NCBI RefSeq assembly: GCF_025998815.1
Contig: NZ_AP026678.1
Span: forward strand, 1,984,001-2,048,000
Source of the DNA: Ignavibacterium sp.
GTDB taxonomy: Bacteria; Bacteroidota; Ignavibacteria; Ignavibacteriales; Ignavibacteriaceae
Direction of reading: 5' to 3'
DNA: 64,000 nt
Below the pieces are notes generated by a model, which saw nothing but the letters and a program-made list of their open reading frames with translations, did not search any database and had not been told where the DNA came from. The translations under genes and the position numbers were made by a program. Of the stretch, positions 26,616-35,060 are shown one piece after another (position 1 is the stretch's first letter; the number at the start of each line of letters is the position of its first letter).

Positions 26616-27215
26616 ATGGGATATAGTACAATATTAGATATTCTCGCCTCAATTGTCATGGGCGGAATATTATTAACAACCGTTTTAAGATTAAGTGACT
26701 CTGCAGCAGAAAAGACTTATAATTACTCTGGAGAACTTTCTCTTCAGCAAAATTTAGCAACCATTGCACAAGTAATCGAATACGATTTCAGAAAAATGGG
26801 ATATTGTGCTAATTGGCAAAATTTCCCTGATCCATCAAAAGCCATTGCTCAGGCCGATTCATCAAGTATTAAATTTTATACTGACATTGATAATGATGGT
26901 GACATAGATTCAATAAGATACTACCTTGGTCCAACTTCTGATTTAACAAGTACACCTAATCCACGCGATAGATTGCTTTACAGGGTTGTAAATACAACAA
27001 CTCCAACCGAGGTCAACCTTGGCATTACTCAGTTCTATCTAATCTATTTTGATGCACTTGGTGATACTGTTCATTTGCCGATTACAAATCCGGGCATCAT
27101 CAGTTCTTATGAAATAAATGTTAGAGTAGAAAGCGTTTATGCTTATGATGAACAATACTCCTCAGCTTATTGGAGACAAATCAGACTAGTGGCAAGAAAT
27201 TTAAAAAACAGATAG
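26616..27215 (+). CDS. Pseudopilin-like protein 2 (PilW-like layout)
   Basis: 199 aa from ATG 26616, which has GGAGCAG upstream; an in-frame start at 26589 would overlap the previous gene and is less likely. The N-terminus MG is followed at once by the hydrophobic helix YSTILDILASIVMGGILLTT with an acidic residue near +6. The long soluble domain begins LQQNLATIAQVIEYDFRKMGY, like PilW/GspJ-type minor pilins that join pseudopilin tips. DIDNDGDIDSI is a calcium-loop-like stretch. It is the second gene of the operon. Function is unknown; a minor-pilin role is inference. Confidence 0.72.
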   Translation: MGYSTILDILASIVMGGILLTTVLRLSDSAAEKTYNYSGELSLQQNLATIAQVIEYDFRKMGYCANWQNFPDPSKAIAQADSSSIKFYTDIDNDGDIDSIRYYLGPTSDLTSTPNPRDRLLYRVVNTTTPTEVNLGITQFYLIYFDALGDTVHLPITNPGIISSYEINVRVESVYAYDEQYSSAYWRQIRLVARNLKNR

Positions 27216-27227
27216 GAGGAAAATGCT

Positions 27228-28463
27228 ATGAGTGGTAAAGCAATGTTGATTCTTATTTCCGGATTCACAATGCTGTTTATGGTTGTTGCAAATAATTTTA
27301 ATACTGTTTCCGGAAGAGTAACAGATAACTATGTCGATTACTTTAATAAAACAACTTCTCACAATATAGCCATCAGCGGCGCTAATATGGCAGCTAATCA
27401 GTTATTCCTTGACTCAACCTGGAATGCTGGTTACAATAATGTTGATTATCAGAATGGTAAATTGAATGTTACTGTTCAAACAATTGATGCTTACAAAAAC
27501 ATTAAAAGAATTACTTCTGTTGGAATTTTTAGAAAGGATACGAGTCGTGTTGACGTAACATTTGCACCGAGTAAGTTTTCTAAATTTGCTTATTACTCTA
27601 TTTATGAAGGAACTAATATTTGGTGGATGAATAAAGATACAGTTTGGGGACCATTTCATACTCAGGATAAATTAAGAGCTGCTAATCACCCGGTATTCTA
27701 TGGTAAAGCAAGTTCAAAAGGTGGAATTCAGTACTTTACAAATCAAGCTACTGATAAACCATACTTTTATGCTGGTTATGAGCAAGGAGTAGACTTGTCT
27801 CTTCCTACAAATGGTGTAACTGCGCTTAAAACACCAGCACAAAATAATGGATTATATTTTAATGGGAATAATTCTGGTCAGGGAACAGTTTACTTAAAGT
27901 TTAATGGTGATTATTTACTCTATCGTTATTCTACTATGACTCCGTATGACAGCGTTCATTTACCAACCGCTGCACCTAACGGTGTAATTTATGTGGATAA
28001 TGGAATTGCGAGAATTCAGGGAACTGTTAAAGGTGCTTATACTATTGCCTGCTCTGGAACTTCCAGTGGTAAAGGAACAATCTGGTTAGATGATGATATT
28101 GTATATTCAAAAGATCCGAGAACCGATCCAACTTCAACCGATATGCTTGGAATTGTTGCACAAAGCAATGTGTGGATAACTGACAATACTCCAAACAGAG
28201 ATAATATAAACATCAACGCTTCCATCTATGTACAGAACGGTGGATTTGGAGCTGAAAATTATAATACCAGGCCTGTCAGCGGGACAATAAATCTTCTTGG
28301 TGGAATTATTCAGAACACAAGACAGGCAGTAGGAACATTTAATAGCGGAGTAATAAAAACCGGTTTCAGTAAGTCATACCGATACGATACAAGATTTATG
28401 ACAGCTTCTCCACCTTTTTTCCCGGGCACAGGAGGTTTTGAAATTGTTTCCTGGTATGAGTAA
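27228..28463 (+). CDS. Pseudopilin-like protein 3 with DUF4900-like domain
   Basis: 411 aa. MSG is followed by a hydrophobic helix KAMLILISGFTMLFMVVANN, then ISGANMAANQLF, a PilX/GspK-like N-terminal pattern. The body (about 100-400) is rich in beta structure with WGPFHTQDKLRAANHPVFYG, GVIYVDNGIARIQGTVKG and DDIVYS.. LGIVAQSNVWI, resembling the DUF4900 family found after PilX-like N-termini. It starts behind AGGAGGAAAATGCT, 12 bases after gene 2, and a strong terminator follows. The domain name is from memory and needs a profile search. Confidence 0.75.
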   Translation: MSGKAMLILISGFTMLFMVVANNFNTVSGRVTDNYVDYFNKTTSHNIAISGANMAANQLFLDSTWNAGYNNVDYQNGKLNVTVQTIDAYKNIKRITSVGIFRKDTSRVDVTFAPSKFSKFAYYSIYEGTNIWWMNKDTVWGPFHTQDKLRAANHPVFYGKASSKGGIQYFTNQATDKPYFYAGYEQGVDLSLPTNGVTALKTPAQNNGLYFNGNNSGQGTVYLKFNGDYLLYRYSTMTPYDSVHLPTAAPNGVIYVDNGIARIQGTVKGAYTIACSGTSSGKGTIWLDDDIVYSKDPRTDPTSTDMLGIVAQSNVWITDNTPNRDNININASIYVQNGGFGAENYNTRPVSGTINLLGGIIQNTRQAVGTFNSGVIKTGFSKSYRYDTRFMTASPPFFPGTGGFEIVSWYE

Positions 28464-28490
28464 CCAATCTAAAATTATTATTTGATTTTA

Positions 28491-28528
28491 ATACAGTGAA
28501 AGTTTATTCTTTCACTGTATTTTTTTTA
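28491..28528 (+). terminator. Rho-independent terminator of the pseudopilin operon
   Basis: A perfect 12-bp stem ATACAGTGAAAG / CTTTCACTGTAT with a 6-nt loop (28503-28508) followed by a T-run from 28521. It ends the three-gene operon 28 bases after its last stop. Confidence 0.93.
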
Positions 28529-28557
28529 TCCTTTGCAAACTAAAAGGAATTTTTGCT

Positions 28558-29922
28558 GTGAAGAATACTATTCTTGTTGTTGATGATGAAGTTTCTTACC
28601 TTGAATTACTAAAATCAATCCTCGAACAAGAGGGTTATGAAAATGTTATTGCAGAATCTAACCCTTTGAATGTAGAAAAAATTCTTGAGAGTCAGGATGT
28701 TGATTTAATTCTGCTTGATATTTACATGCCTGAAATGAGCGGTCTTGAACTTCTCGAAAGAATCTACCCAAAACATCCTGATATTCCCGTAATTATCATA
28801 ACTGCTGTTGATGACAAAAACCTTGCAATGAAAGCTGTTGAGTTTGGTGCTTATGAATTTATTGTAAAACCTCCTGAAACCGACAGACTGTTTCTTACCA
28901 TTAAACGCGCACTTAATTATAAGCTTCTTGAAAAAGAAAGAGATGTTCTGAGAAATAATCTCATCGAAGTTAAAACCGAACCGAAACAAAGATATGAAGA
29001 GATTATTGCAAGTTCAGAATTGATGACTAAGGTTTTCAACCTTGTTGAAATTTTTGCTCCAACTGATGAAATAATTTTAATCACTGGTGAAACCGGAACG
29101 GGAAAAGATTTAATCGCAAAAAAAATTCATCAGCTATCTTCCCGAAGAGATAAACCTTTTGTAGCTGTTAACATGGCTTCTATATCGGGAACACTATTCG
29201 AAAGCGAATTATTCGGTCATCTGAAAGGATCATTTACTGGTGCTATCAGCGATAAACAAGGTTACTTTGAAGCTGCGAATGGCGGAACAATTTTTCTTGA
29301 TGAGATTGGTGAACTTCCAAAAGAACTTCAGGGAAAACTTTTAAGGGTTATTCAGTATAACGAGATTTACAGAATAGGAAGTTCTCAGCCGATTAAACTT
29401 GATATTAGAATTATTGCCGCAACGAATAAAGATTTGCTTGAAGAAGTTCAAAAAGGCAATTTCAGAGCCGATCTTTATTACAGATTAAATCGCGGATACA
29501 TCTATCTTCCTCCATTACGAAAGAGAGGTGAAGATATAATTCTTCTTGCAAATCATTTTATAAAGATTGCTAACCAGAAGTATGATAAAAATATTCTCGG
29601 ACTATCAAGAAAAGTAATCAATCAGTTAAGGCATTATACTTTCCCTGGCAATGTGAGAGAGCTTGAAAATATTATCTTCAATTCGGTTATGAAAAGTGAA
29701 GATAACCAGAAACTTGAATCAGTAGAGCTACCAAAAGATTTTATGGCAAAAAAAGCCGAGGAATCATTAACAAACCTTGTTTCTATCGAAGAGATGGAAA
29801 AGAATCACATCCTTTATGTGCTTGCTCAGGTTGATAATAATGTAACTAAAGCAGCAACAATTCTTGGATTAAGCGAAAGGTCACTTCAAAGAAAGCTCAA
29901 AAAAATTAAAGAATCACTCTGA
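28558..29922 (+). CDS. Sigma-54-dependent response regulator (NtrC family)
   Basis: 454 aa with a GTG start behind AAAGGAA. The receiver domain (about 4-120) has acidic pocket VVDDE and phospho-acceptor Asp in LLDIYMPEMSG. The AAA+ domain (about 145-370) has Walker A GETGTGKD, Walker B GGTIFLDEIGEL and the sigma-54 contact loop GSFTGA, a conservative variant of GAFTGA. A Fis-type HTH (TKAATILGLSERSLQRKLKKI) ends it. No histidine kinase is in the window. It lies between the pseudopilin operon and a small gene with a sigma-54-like promoter, which is a natural candidate target. Confidence 0.95.
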   Translation: MKNTILVVDDEVSYLELLKSILEQEGYENVIAESNPLNVEKILESQDVDLILLDIYMPEMSGLELLERIYPKHPDIPVIIITAVDDKNLAMKAVEFGAYEFIVKPPETDRLFLTIKRALNYKLLEKERDVLRNNLIEVKTEPKQRYEEIIASSELMTKVFNLVEIFAPTDEIILITGETGTGKDLIAKKIHQLSSRRDKPFVAVNMASISGTLFESELFGHLKGSFTGAISDKQGYFEAANGGTIFLDEIGELPKELQGKLLRVIQYNEIYRIGSSQPIKLDIRIIAATNKDLLEEVQKGNFRADLYYRLNRGYIYLPPLRKRGEDIILLANHFIKIANQKYDKNILGLSRKVINQLRHYTFPGNVRELENIIFNSVMKSEDNQKLESVELPKDFMAKKAEESLTNLVSIEEMEKNHILYVLAQVDNNVTKAATILGLSERSLQRKLKKIKESL

Positions 29923-29946
29923 CAATTCTTGCATTTCCGACATTGC

Positions 29947-29966
29947 AGGCGTCAAATTTGTCGCCT
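29947..29966. repeat. Small hairpin after the response regulator gene
   Basis: AGGCG (29947-29951) pairs with CGCCT (29962-29966). A second overlapping pair, TCAAATTT and AAATTTGA, lies just right of it. It may be an attenuator, a weak terminator or a decayed palindromic element. Confidence 0.45.
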
Positions 29967-30034
29967 AAAAAATTTGATGTATACGACTACTTTAATTTCA
30001 ATCTCTAAACAAAACATTTCGTCAAAAAAATAAT

Positions 30035-30050
30035 TTGCACAGCTTTTGCA
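30035..30050 (+). promoter_or_regulatory. Putative sigma-54 promoter
   Basis: TTGCACAGCTTTTGCA fits the -24/-12 consensus TGGCACG-N4-TTGCW with exact spacing and differs at only two positions. The -12 TTGCA is intact and the -24 core GCAC is kept. It is 32 bases before the ATG of the small membrane peptide gene, placing the transcript start near 30061. The sigma-54 activator gene ends 113 bases upstream. Confidence 0.65.
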
Positions 30051-30081
30051 TTATTCTATATAAACTAAAACGGAGTTTCGT

Positions 30082-30231
30082 ATGAATACAACTTATAGTC
30101 AAATGCAAATAAAAGAAGATTTTGAGATTGGAAAAGTTTATGCGAAAGAAAGACAAAATGATTTTTCAATAATCATGAGACTTATTATTGCAGCCAGTCT
30201 CTTTTTCTCAATAGCTGTAACGATATTCTGA
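30082..30231 (+). CDS. Small single-TM membrane peptide (49 aa), unknown
   Basis: A 49-codon frame starting MNTTYSQMQIKEDFEIGKV behind CGGAG at a good distance. A charged N-terminal half (EIGKVYAKERQND) is followed by one TM segment, IIMRLIIAASLFFSIAVTIF, which runs to the C-terminus. It ends one base before the stop of the convergent GroES-like gene. A good RBS, a sigma-54-like promoter and amphipathic-plus-TM layout argue that it is real. I do not recognise the family. Being C-tail anchored and small, it may act on a membrane complex. Confidence 0.6.
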   Translation: MNTTYSQMQIKEDFEIGKVYAKERQNDFSIIMRLIIAASLFFSIAVTIF

Positions 30232-30232
30232 T

Positions 30233-30607
30233 TTATTCGAAAAGGTCCTCATTTCTTATCAGCAATAAAATAGCTGAGTGAGGTACAATCAAATATTTTT
30301 CTTTATCAAATTCAATTTCATAAGCTTCTTTTCGTAAGAAAATAGCCAAATCCCCTTCTTTTGCCTGCAAAGGGATATACTTAACTTTCTCTTCAGTTGA
30401 TTTCCAGGGTTCATCTTCAGGTGGTGCAGCAGTTGCATAGCCAGGACCAACTTTAATCACATAGCCACTTTGAATTTTTTCTTTCTCAGTAACACCCGGA
30501 GGTAAATAAAGTCCGCTCGCAGTTCTGCTTTCTTCACTTTCGGGTTTAATCAGCACCCTATCGCCAACTACAATAAATCTCTGAATATTTTTTATATCCA
30601 CATTCAT
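30233..30607 (-). CDS. GroES-like co-chaperonin domain protein
   Basis: 124 aa from ATG 30607, which has AGGA nine bases upstream; a longer frame to 30682 lacks family similarity. The Cpn10 fold is seen in FIVVGDRVLIKPE, TASGLYLPP, EKIQSGYVIKVGPG, EGDLAIFLRKEAYEIEFDKEKYLIVPHSAIL. It has an insert (ATAAPPEDEPWKSTEEKVKY) between the core strands and no groEL beside it. It is thus probably a second, divergent GroES paralogue, not the main co-chaperonin. Its partner is unknown. Confidence 0.85.
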   Translation of the reverse strand: MNVDIKNIQRFIVVGDRVLIKPESEESRTASGLYLPPGVTEKEKIQSGYVIKVGPGYATAAPPEDEPWKSTEEKVKYIPLQAKEGDLAIFLRKEAYEIEFDKEKYLIVPHSAILLLIRNEDLFE

Positions 30608-30746
30608 CTCATTTTGTCCTAATTTCTGATACAAAAATAAAAAACATTTATCGCTTTTGCTGTGACAAAAGAATTCTAACACTTACAAATTCCTATTACA
30701 AACAATATTTGATAAATTTGCCAGTGAGATAACTAAAATAATATTT

Positions 30747-31346
30747 ATGAGTAAAAACCTTTGGGATGAAAGATATTCAACCGAAGAATACATTTATGGA
30801 ACTGAACCGAATGAATTCTTCAAACAACAAATTGATTTAATGGACACAGGAAAGCTTCTGCTTCCCGGTGAAGGAGAAGGTAGAAATGCTGTTTACGCAG
30901 CTTCAAAAGGTTGGCTGGTTGATGCTGTTGATTTCAGCTATGCTGCAAAAGAAAAAGCATTAAAACTTGCAGAATTAAAATCAGTCCATATAAACTATTT
31001 TGTTTCTGACCTTACTGAATTTCATTATCCTGAAAATTATTATGATGCAGTTGGTTTGTTTTTCGTCCATTTACCGTCAGATATCAGAAAAACAGTTAAT
31101 GAAAAAATTATTAGTTCATTAAAAGTTGGTGGAAAAATAATTTTAGAAGCTTTCAACAAATTGCAAATCAATAATAACTCAGGTGGACCAAAAGACATAA
31201 ATCTTTTGTATGATGAAAAAGATATTCTCGAATCATTTAAACATCTCGATATTTTAATTATAGAAAGCACAACAACTGAACTTAACGAAGGAAATTTTCA
31301 CAAAGGTAAAGCTGATGTAATTCGGTTTGTTGGGAAAAAGAAATGA
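30747..31346 (+). CDS. Class I SAM-dependent methyltransferase
   Basis: A 199-aa Rossmann-fold methyltransferase. The start MSKNLWDERYSTEEYIYGTEPNEFF is the pattern of the TehB/thiopurine-methyltransferase-like group. SAM motif I is LLLPGEGEGRNAVYAA, with a Pro in place of the usual Asp-x-Gly. Motif II is VDAVDFS and motif post-II is YDAVGLFFVHL. The stop overlaps the next glycosyltransferase start by four bases (ATGA), so they are co-translated. The substrate is unknown; detoxification of a small thiol or metalloid is possible by family, a surface-sugar role by context. Confidence 0.88.
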   Translation: MSKNLWDERYSTEEYIYGTEPNEFFKQQIDLMDTGKLLLPGEGEGRNAVYAASKGWLVDAVDFSYAAKEKALKLAELKSVHINYFVSDLTEFHYPENYYDAVGLFFVHLPSDIRKTVNEKIISSLKVGGKIILEAFNKLQINNNSGGPKDINLLYDEKDILESFKHLDILIIESTTTELNEGNFHKGKADVIRFVGKKK

Positions 31347-32611
31347 AAAAAGTTTTGTTCATTACATATTATTGGCCTCCCTCAGGGAAAGCTTCACTTC
31401 ATTGGCCTTTGGACATTATGAACCATATTCAGGAGTTCGGATTGCAGCCGGTTGTTCTTACAACAAAAGATGAAACTTTCACTCAAAGAGATGATAGTCT
31501 CCTTAAAAAAGTAAATCCTGAGTGGACAATAATTAATGCCAAAGCAGTCGAGCCATTTAATCTTTACAGAAGATTCATCGGAAAAAAACCTGATGAAAAA
31601 CTTATCGCTTCCGAAACAATATCATTGGAAAATAAAAGTCTTGCTCATAAAATTTCTATTTGGATAAGAATGAATCTCTTTATTCCCGACGCAAGAATTG
31701 GGTGGTATTTTCCAGCGGTTCGTGAAGCAAAAAAATATTTAAGAAAAGAAAAAATTGATGCAATAGTTTCAATTGGTCCGCCACATACAACACACCTTGT
31801 TGGGGAAAAATTATCTGAAGATTTTAATATTCCATTCGTTCCTGTTTTTATAGATCCTTGGGTTGATATTTCATATTACAGAAACTTTAAACGAAGTAAA
31901 GTGACTTTGTGTATCGACAATCATTTTGAAAAATCAGTTCTTGAAAAAGCAAAGCAGATTATCTTCGTAACAGAATCGATGAAGGAAGATTATGTGAGAA
32001 AATATAAATTCATTGAAGAGAAATCTCACGTACTTTATTGGGGATTTAATGAAGAAGATTTCAGAGGCCTTCCCCTAAATCCCCTTCCTAAGGAAGGGGA
32101 CTTTTTAAAATTTAAAGTTATTGTGCACGCAGGTAATATTTTCGATTACCAGAATCCCGAAATGCTATGGAAAGAAATTAAAAGAAGAATTGATTCGGGA
32201 GAAAAATTCAGAATAAGATTTTTTGGCACTGTTTCGCCATTGATTAAACAATCAATCAGAGATAACGGATTGGAACCAATTACTGAATACAAAGGTTTCC
32301 TGCCATACCATCAAATGCTTGCGGAGTTATTCAAAGCAGATTATTTGCTGGTCTGCACAACTGAAAAAAGACATGTTCCCGGAAAATTATTTGAATATCT
32401 GAGAGTTGGGAAACCAATAATTGCATTTGGGAATGACAATAAAGAGGTTGAAAGGTTATTAAATAAATCAGGATTGGGAAGATTATTCAGATATGATGAA
32501 GAAGTGAAAGAAATTTTTAATAAAGATTTGAACTCAGAAGTAAACTCAGAATTCATAAAACAATTTGACAGAAACGTAATAGCAGAAGAGTTGGTGAGAA
32601 TAATATGCTAA
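31343..32611 (+). CDS. Glycosyltransferase, family 4-like
   Basis: A 422-aa GT-B enzyme. The N-terminal domain opens MKKVLFITYYWPPSGKASLHW, the glycine-poor variant seen in surface-sugar GTs. The C-terminal nucleotide-binding domain has VIVHAGNIFDYQNPE, IRFFGTVS and the donor-site segment HVPGKLFEYLRVGKPIIAFG. Between the two domains (codons around 243-252) a palindrome of a dispersed type has been inserted and is translated as GLPLNPLPKEGD without breaking the frame. It overlaps the next gene by seven bases. Donor and acceptor sugars are unknown. Confidence 0.88.
   Translation: MKKVLFITYYWPPSGKASLHWPLDIMNHIQEFGLQPVVLTTKDETFTQRDDSLLKKVNPEWTIINAKAVEPFNLYRRFIGKKPDEKLIASETISLENKSLAHKISIWIRMNLFIPDARIGWYFPAVREAKKYLRKEKIDAIVSIGPPHTTHLVGEKLSEDFNIPFVPVFIDPWVDISYYRNFKRSKVTLCIDNHFEKSVLEKAKQIIFVTESMKEDYVRKYKFIEEKSHVLYWGFNEEDFRGLPLNPLPKEGDFLKFKVIVHAGNIFDYQNPEMLWKEIKRRIDSGEKFRIRFFGTVSPLIKQSIRDNGLEPITEYKGFLPYHQMLAELFKADYLLVCTTEKRHVPGKLFEYLRVGKPIIAFGNDNKEVERLLNKSGLGRLFRYDEEVKEIFNKDLNSEVNSEFIKQFDRNVIAEELVRIIC
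32067..32103. repeat. Palindromic element inserted in a glycosyltransferase gene
   Basis: The core CCCCTTCCTAAGGAAGGGG (32081-32099) is a perfect palindrome preceded by a related CCTTCCCCTAAAT. It is G+C-richer than the surrounding gene, which makes it stand out. It is in frame and lies at the interdomain linker. Confidence 0.75.
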
Positions 32612-33717
32612 AAGTTTTATATGATCATCAATGTTTTTCCTATCAGGAATATGGAGGTGTATCACGCTATTTTGTGGAGTTAATTAAGCATCTAAATTCT
32701 TTATACTTTGCAGAAACAGATCTCTCAATCAAGTATTCAAATAACCAATATCTGAATGAAATAGATAGGCAAGATATTAAAAAATTTTTACCACGGTTAA
32801 AGTTCAAAGGAAAAACTTCTCTATTAAGTGCCATAAATAAAAACCTTTCCAAATTAAAACTCGCTCAGCAAAATTATGATGTATTCCATCCCACATATTA
32901 TGATCCTTATTTTTTGGATAATCTTTCGGGTAAATCTTTTGTATTAACCGTTCATGATATGATACATGAACTATTTCCAAATGCAGTGAGCAGGTGGGAT
33001 AAAACCTCTCAACACAAGAGAATTTTAGTAAAAGAAGCAAAAAAAATCATCTGTGTTTCTGAAAACACTAAAAATGATCTCGTACGAATATTAAATGCCG
33101 ATGAGAAAAAAATTTTTGTTATATATCATGCAAATTCTCTTAAATACAATCGTTCAAAAAAACTTGAAACGGAATTGAACCTTCCAAAAAGGTTTTTACT
33201 ATATGTTGGAAGCAGAAAGTACTACAAAAATTTCACTTTTATGACAGATGCAATTGCTGATTTGCTAAAACATGAAAAGGATTTGTACCTGATTTGTGCT
33301 GGTGGTGGCAATTTTTCCAAAAAAGAAATTAATTTCTTTAAAGAATTAAATATTGAATCAAAGATTAAACAGATTCCAGTGAATGATGATATCCTGGGAA
33401 TGCTTTATACTAATGCTTTAGCGTTTATATTCCCATCACTTTATGAAGGATTTGGTATCCCAGTACTTGAGTCATTTTATTGCGGTTGTCCAGTAATTTG
33501 TAGTAATTCCAGTTCGCTTCCTGAAATAGCTGAAAATGCAGCAGAATATTTCGAGCCAACAAATAAATCTTCTATATATTCTGCTGTTGGAAAAATACTT
33601 AATGATAAACAACGAAGAGAAGAATTAAAAACATTGGGAGCTGAGCGGTTAAAATATTTTAACTGGGAAACTTCAGCACTTCAAACTTATGAAGTTTATA
33701 AAAATTCTCTGAAATAG
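32605..33717 (+). CDS. Glycosyltransferase family 4 (GT-B, mannosyltransferase-like)
   Basis: 370 aa. The start YDHQCFSYQEYGGVSRYF is typical of GT4 mannosyltransferases, where Gly-Gly contacts the acceptor side. FHPTYYDPYF and VLTVHDMIHELFP end the first domain. The donor domain contains FLLYVGSRKYYKNF, AFIFPSLYEGFGIPVLESF with its E-x7-E motif, and GCPVICSNSSSLPE. It overlaps the previous GT gene by seven bases and is the last gene of the methyltransferase-GT-GT set. The end converges with a T9SS gene on the other strand. Confidence 0.93.
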   Translation: MLKVLYDHQCFSYQEYGGVSRYFVELIKHLNSLYFAETDLSIKYSNNQYLNEIDRQDIKKFLPRLKFKGKTSLLSAINKNLSKLKLAQQNYDVFHPTYYDPYFLDNLSGKSFVLTVHDMIHELFPNAVSRWDKTSQHKRILVKEAKKIICVSENTKNDLVRILNADEKKIFVIYHANSLKYNRSKKLETELNLPKRFLLYVGSRKYYKNFTFMTDAIADLLKHEKDLYLICAGGGNFSKKEINFFKELNIESKIKQIPVNDDILGMLYTNALAFIFPSLYEGFGIPVLESFYCGCPVICSNSSSLPEIAENAAEYFEPTNKSSIYSAVGKILNDKQRREELKTLGAERLKYFNWETSALQTYEVYKNSLK

Positions 33718-33736
33718 ATTTTAATTTATTTTATAC

Positions 33737-34996
33737 TTATTTAATTAAAGTCATCTTCTTTCTTGAAATGAAATTGCTTTTATTTTTATCATCTTTTGCC
33801 GAAAGTTGATAAAAGTAAACTCCACTTGAAAGATTTTTGGCATCATAAGTAATTTCATTATAGCCACTTGATATTCTACCAACAGATATTTCGTCAACTT
33901 TATTTCCAAGAACATCAAAAATTTCCAACAAAGCATTACCAGAGTTTGGTGAATTCCAGCTTATTGTAGTAACCGGGTTGAATGGATTAGGATAATTTTG
34001 AAATAGGTAATAATCCCTTAACTCTTTGGATTGGTTTTCAACACTAATGGCTCCACCACCACCGTTTGTAGTTTTAAGTATCATTCCACCACTACCTACT
34101 ATCCATCCCGTCAAAGAATCAACCATATGAATACAATAAAAATCATTAGAATAATTTGACTGGTTAATCCAGTTATTTCCGGAATTTGATGTATAAAATA
34201 TTTTTCCCCCCGAACCAATTATCCAACCTCTATCTTTATCAAAAAAGTAAAGATCATTTAAAGCATTAGAAGTACTAAAATTAAGAACTTCCCAATCAAG
34301 TCCACTATTAATGGTTTTCATAATATTACCAGATTCACTGCAAGCCCAACCATTGAAGAAATCAGTAAAATAGATTGAGTTTATTGGTGCTTCAATCGGA
34401 ATTGCTATATAGGACCATCTCGAACCCAAATCAGTGGTGCGAAGCATATATCCATATGTATTCCCGCCAACCCAGAAAAGGTTACTCGATTTTGAATAAG
34501 TTGCAGTATACCAGGCAGCGAAGAGAGGATCATAAAAATACCATGAGTTTCCTTTATCAGTAGTAATTAAAATTACACCATCGCTGCCAACGGCAATTCC
34601 GTTGTAGGCATCTGCAAAGCTAATGCTGATAAGTACAAAATCAAGATACTGACCTATAATACTCCAGTTATTTCCACCATTTGTGGTCTTAATTATTTGA
34701 GATAGACGGTTTGAACCTAAGAATTTGTATAGTACAGCAAAACCATTTAATGAATCAACAAATACAATTGAATGAACATTATAATCAGAAGGAACCATTT
34801 GTGGAACCCACTCTGCGCCACCATTAGTTGTCTTTAATATCGTTCCCTGATCCCCAGCAGCCCAACCAACATTCTCACTTATAAAAAAACAACTTAACAA
34901 TCTTTTTGTTGTTCCTGAATTTTGTTGAGACCATTGGGAAAGTATTACTGAAGGAATAAAAAGAATTAGTATAGTAAGAATATATAAGGTTTTCAT
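33737..34996 (-). CDS. Secreted YCF48/BNR-repeat protein with T9SS sorting domain
   Basis: A 419-aa exported beta-propeller. A signal peptide (MKTLYILTILILFIPSVILS) is followed by about six BNR/YCF48-like repeats, seen as recurring GWAAGDQGTILKTTNGGAEW, GIAVGSDGVILITTDKGNSW and GWIVGSGGMILKTTNGGG. The C-terminus has NYPNPFNPVTTISW and ends SRKKMTLIK, a type A sorting signal. Such proteins are cell-surface or released; the ligand is unknown. It is a single gene between the two polysaccharide gene sets and may have no functional tie to them. Confidence 0.9.
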   Translation of the reverse strand: MKTLYILTILILFIPSVILSQWSQQNSGTTKRLLSCFFISENVGWAAGDQGTILKTTNGGAEWVPQMVPSDYNVHSIVFVDSLNGFAVLYKFLGSNRLSQIIKTTNGGNNWSIIGQYLDFVLISISFADAYNGIAVGSDGVILITTDKGNSWYFYDPLFAAWYTATYSKSSNLFWVGGNTYGYMLRTTDLGSRWSYIAIPIEAPINSIYFTDFFNGWACSESGNIMKTINSGLDWEVLNFSTSNALNDLYFFDKDRGWIIGSGGKIFYTSNSGNNWINQSNYSNDFYCIHMVDSLTGWIVGSGGMILKTTNGGGGAISVENQSKELRDYYLFQNYPNPFNPVTTISWNSPNSGNALLEIFDVLGNKVDEISVGRISSGYNEITYDAKNLSSGVYFYQLSAKDDKNKSNFISRKKMTLIK

Positions 34997-35060
34997 GTTA
35001 ACCTCTTTCTTTTGCTAAAACCTAAATCAAATTCAGATATAAATCAATAGCAAGATAATC

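Noticed and set aside
30608-30682. Longer N-terminus for the GroES-like gene
   Set aside because: No similarity to the family and poor RBS; ATG 30607 has AGGA at good distance.
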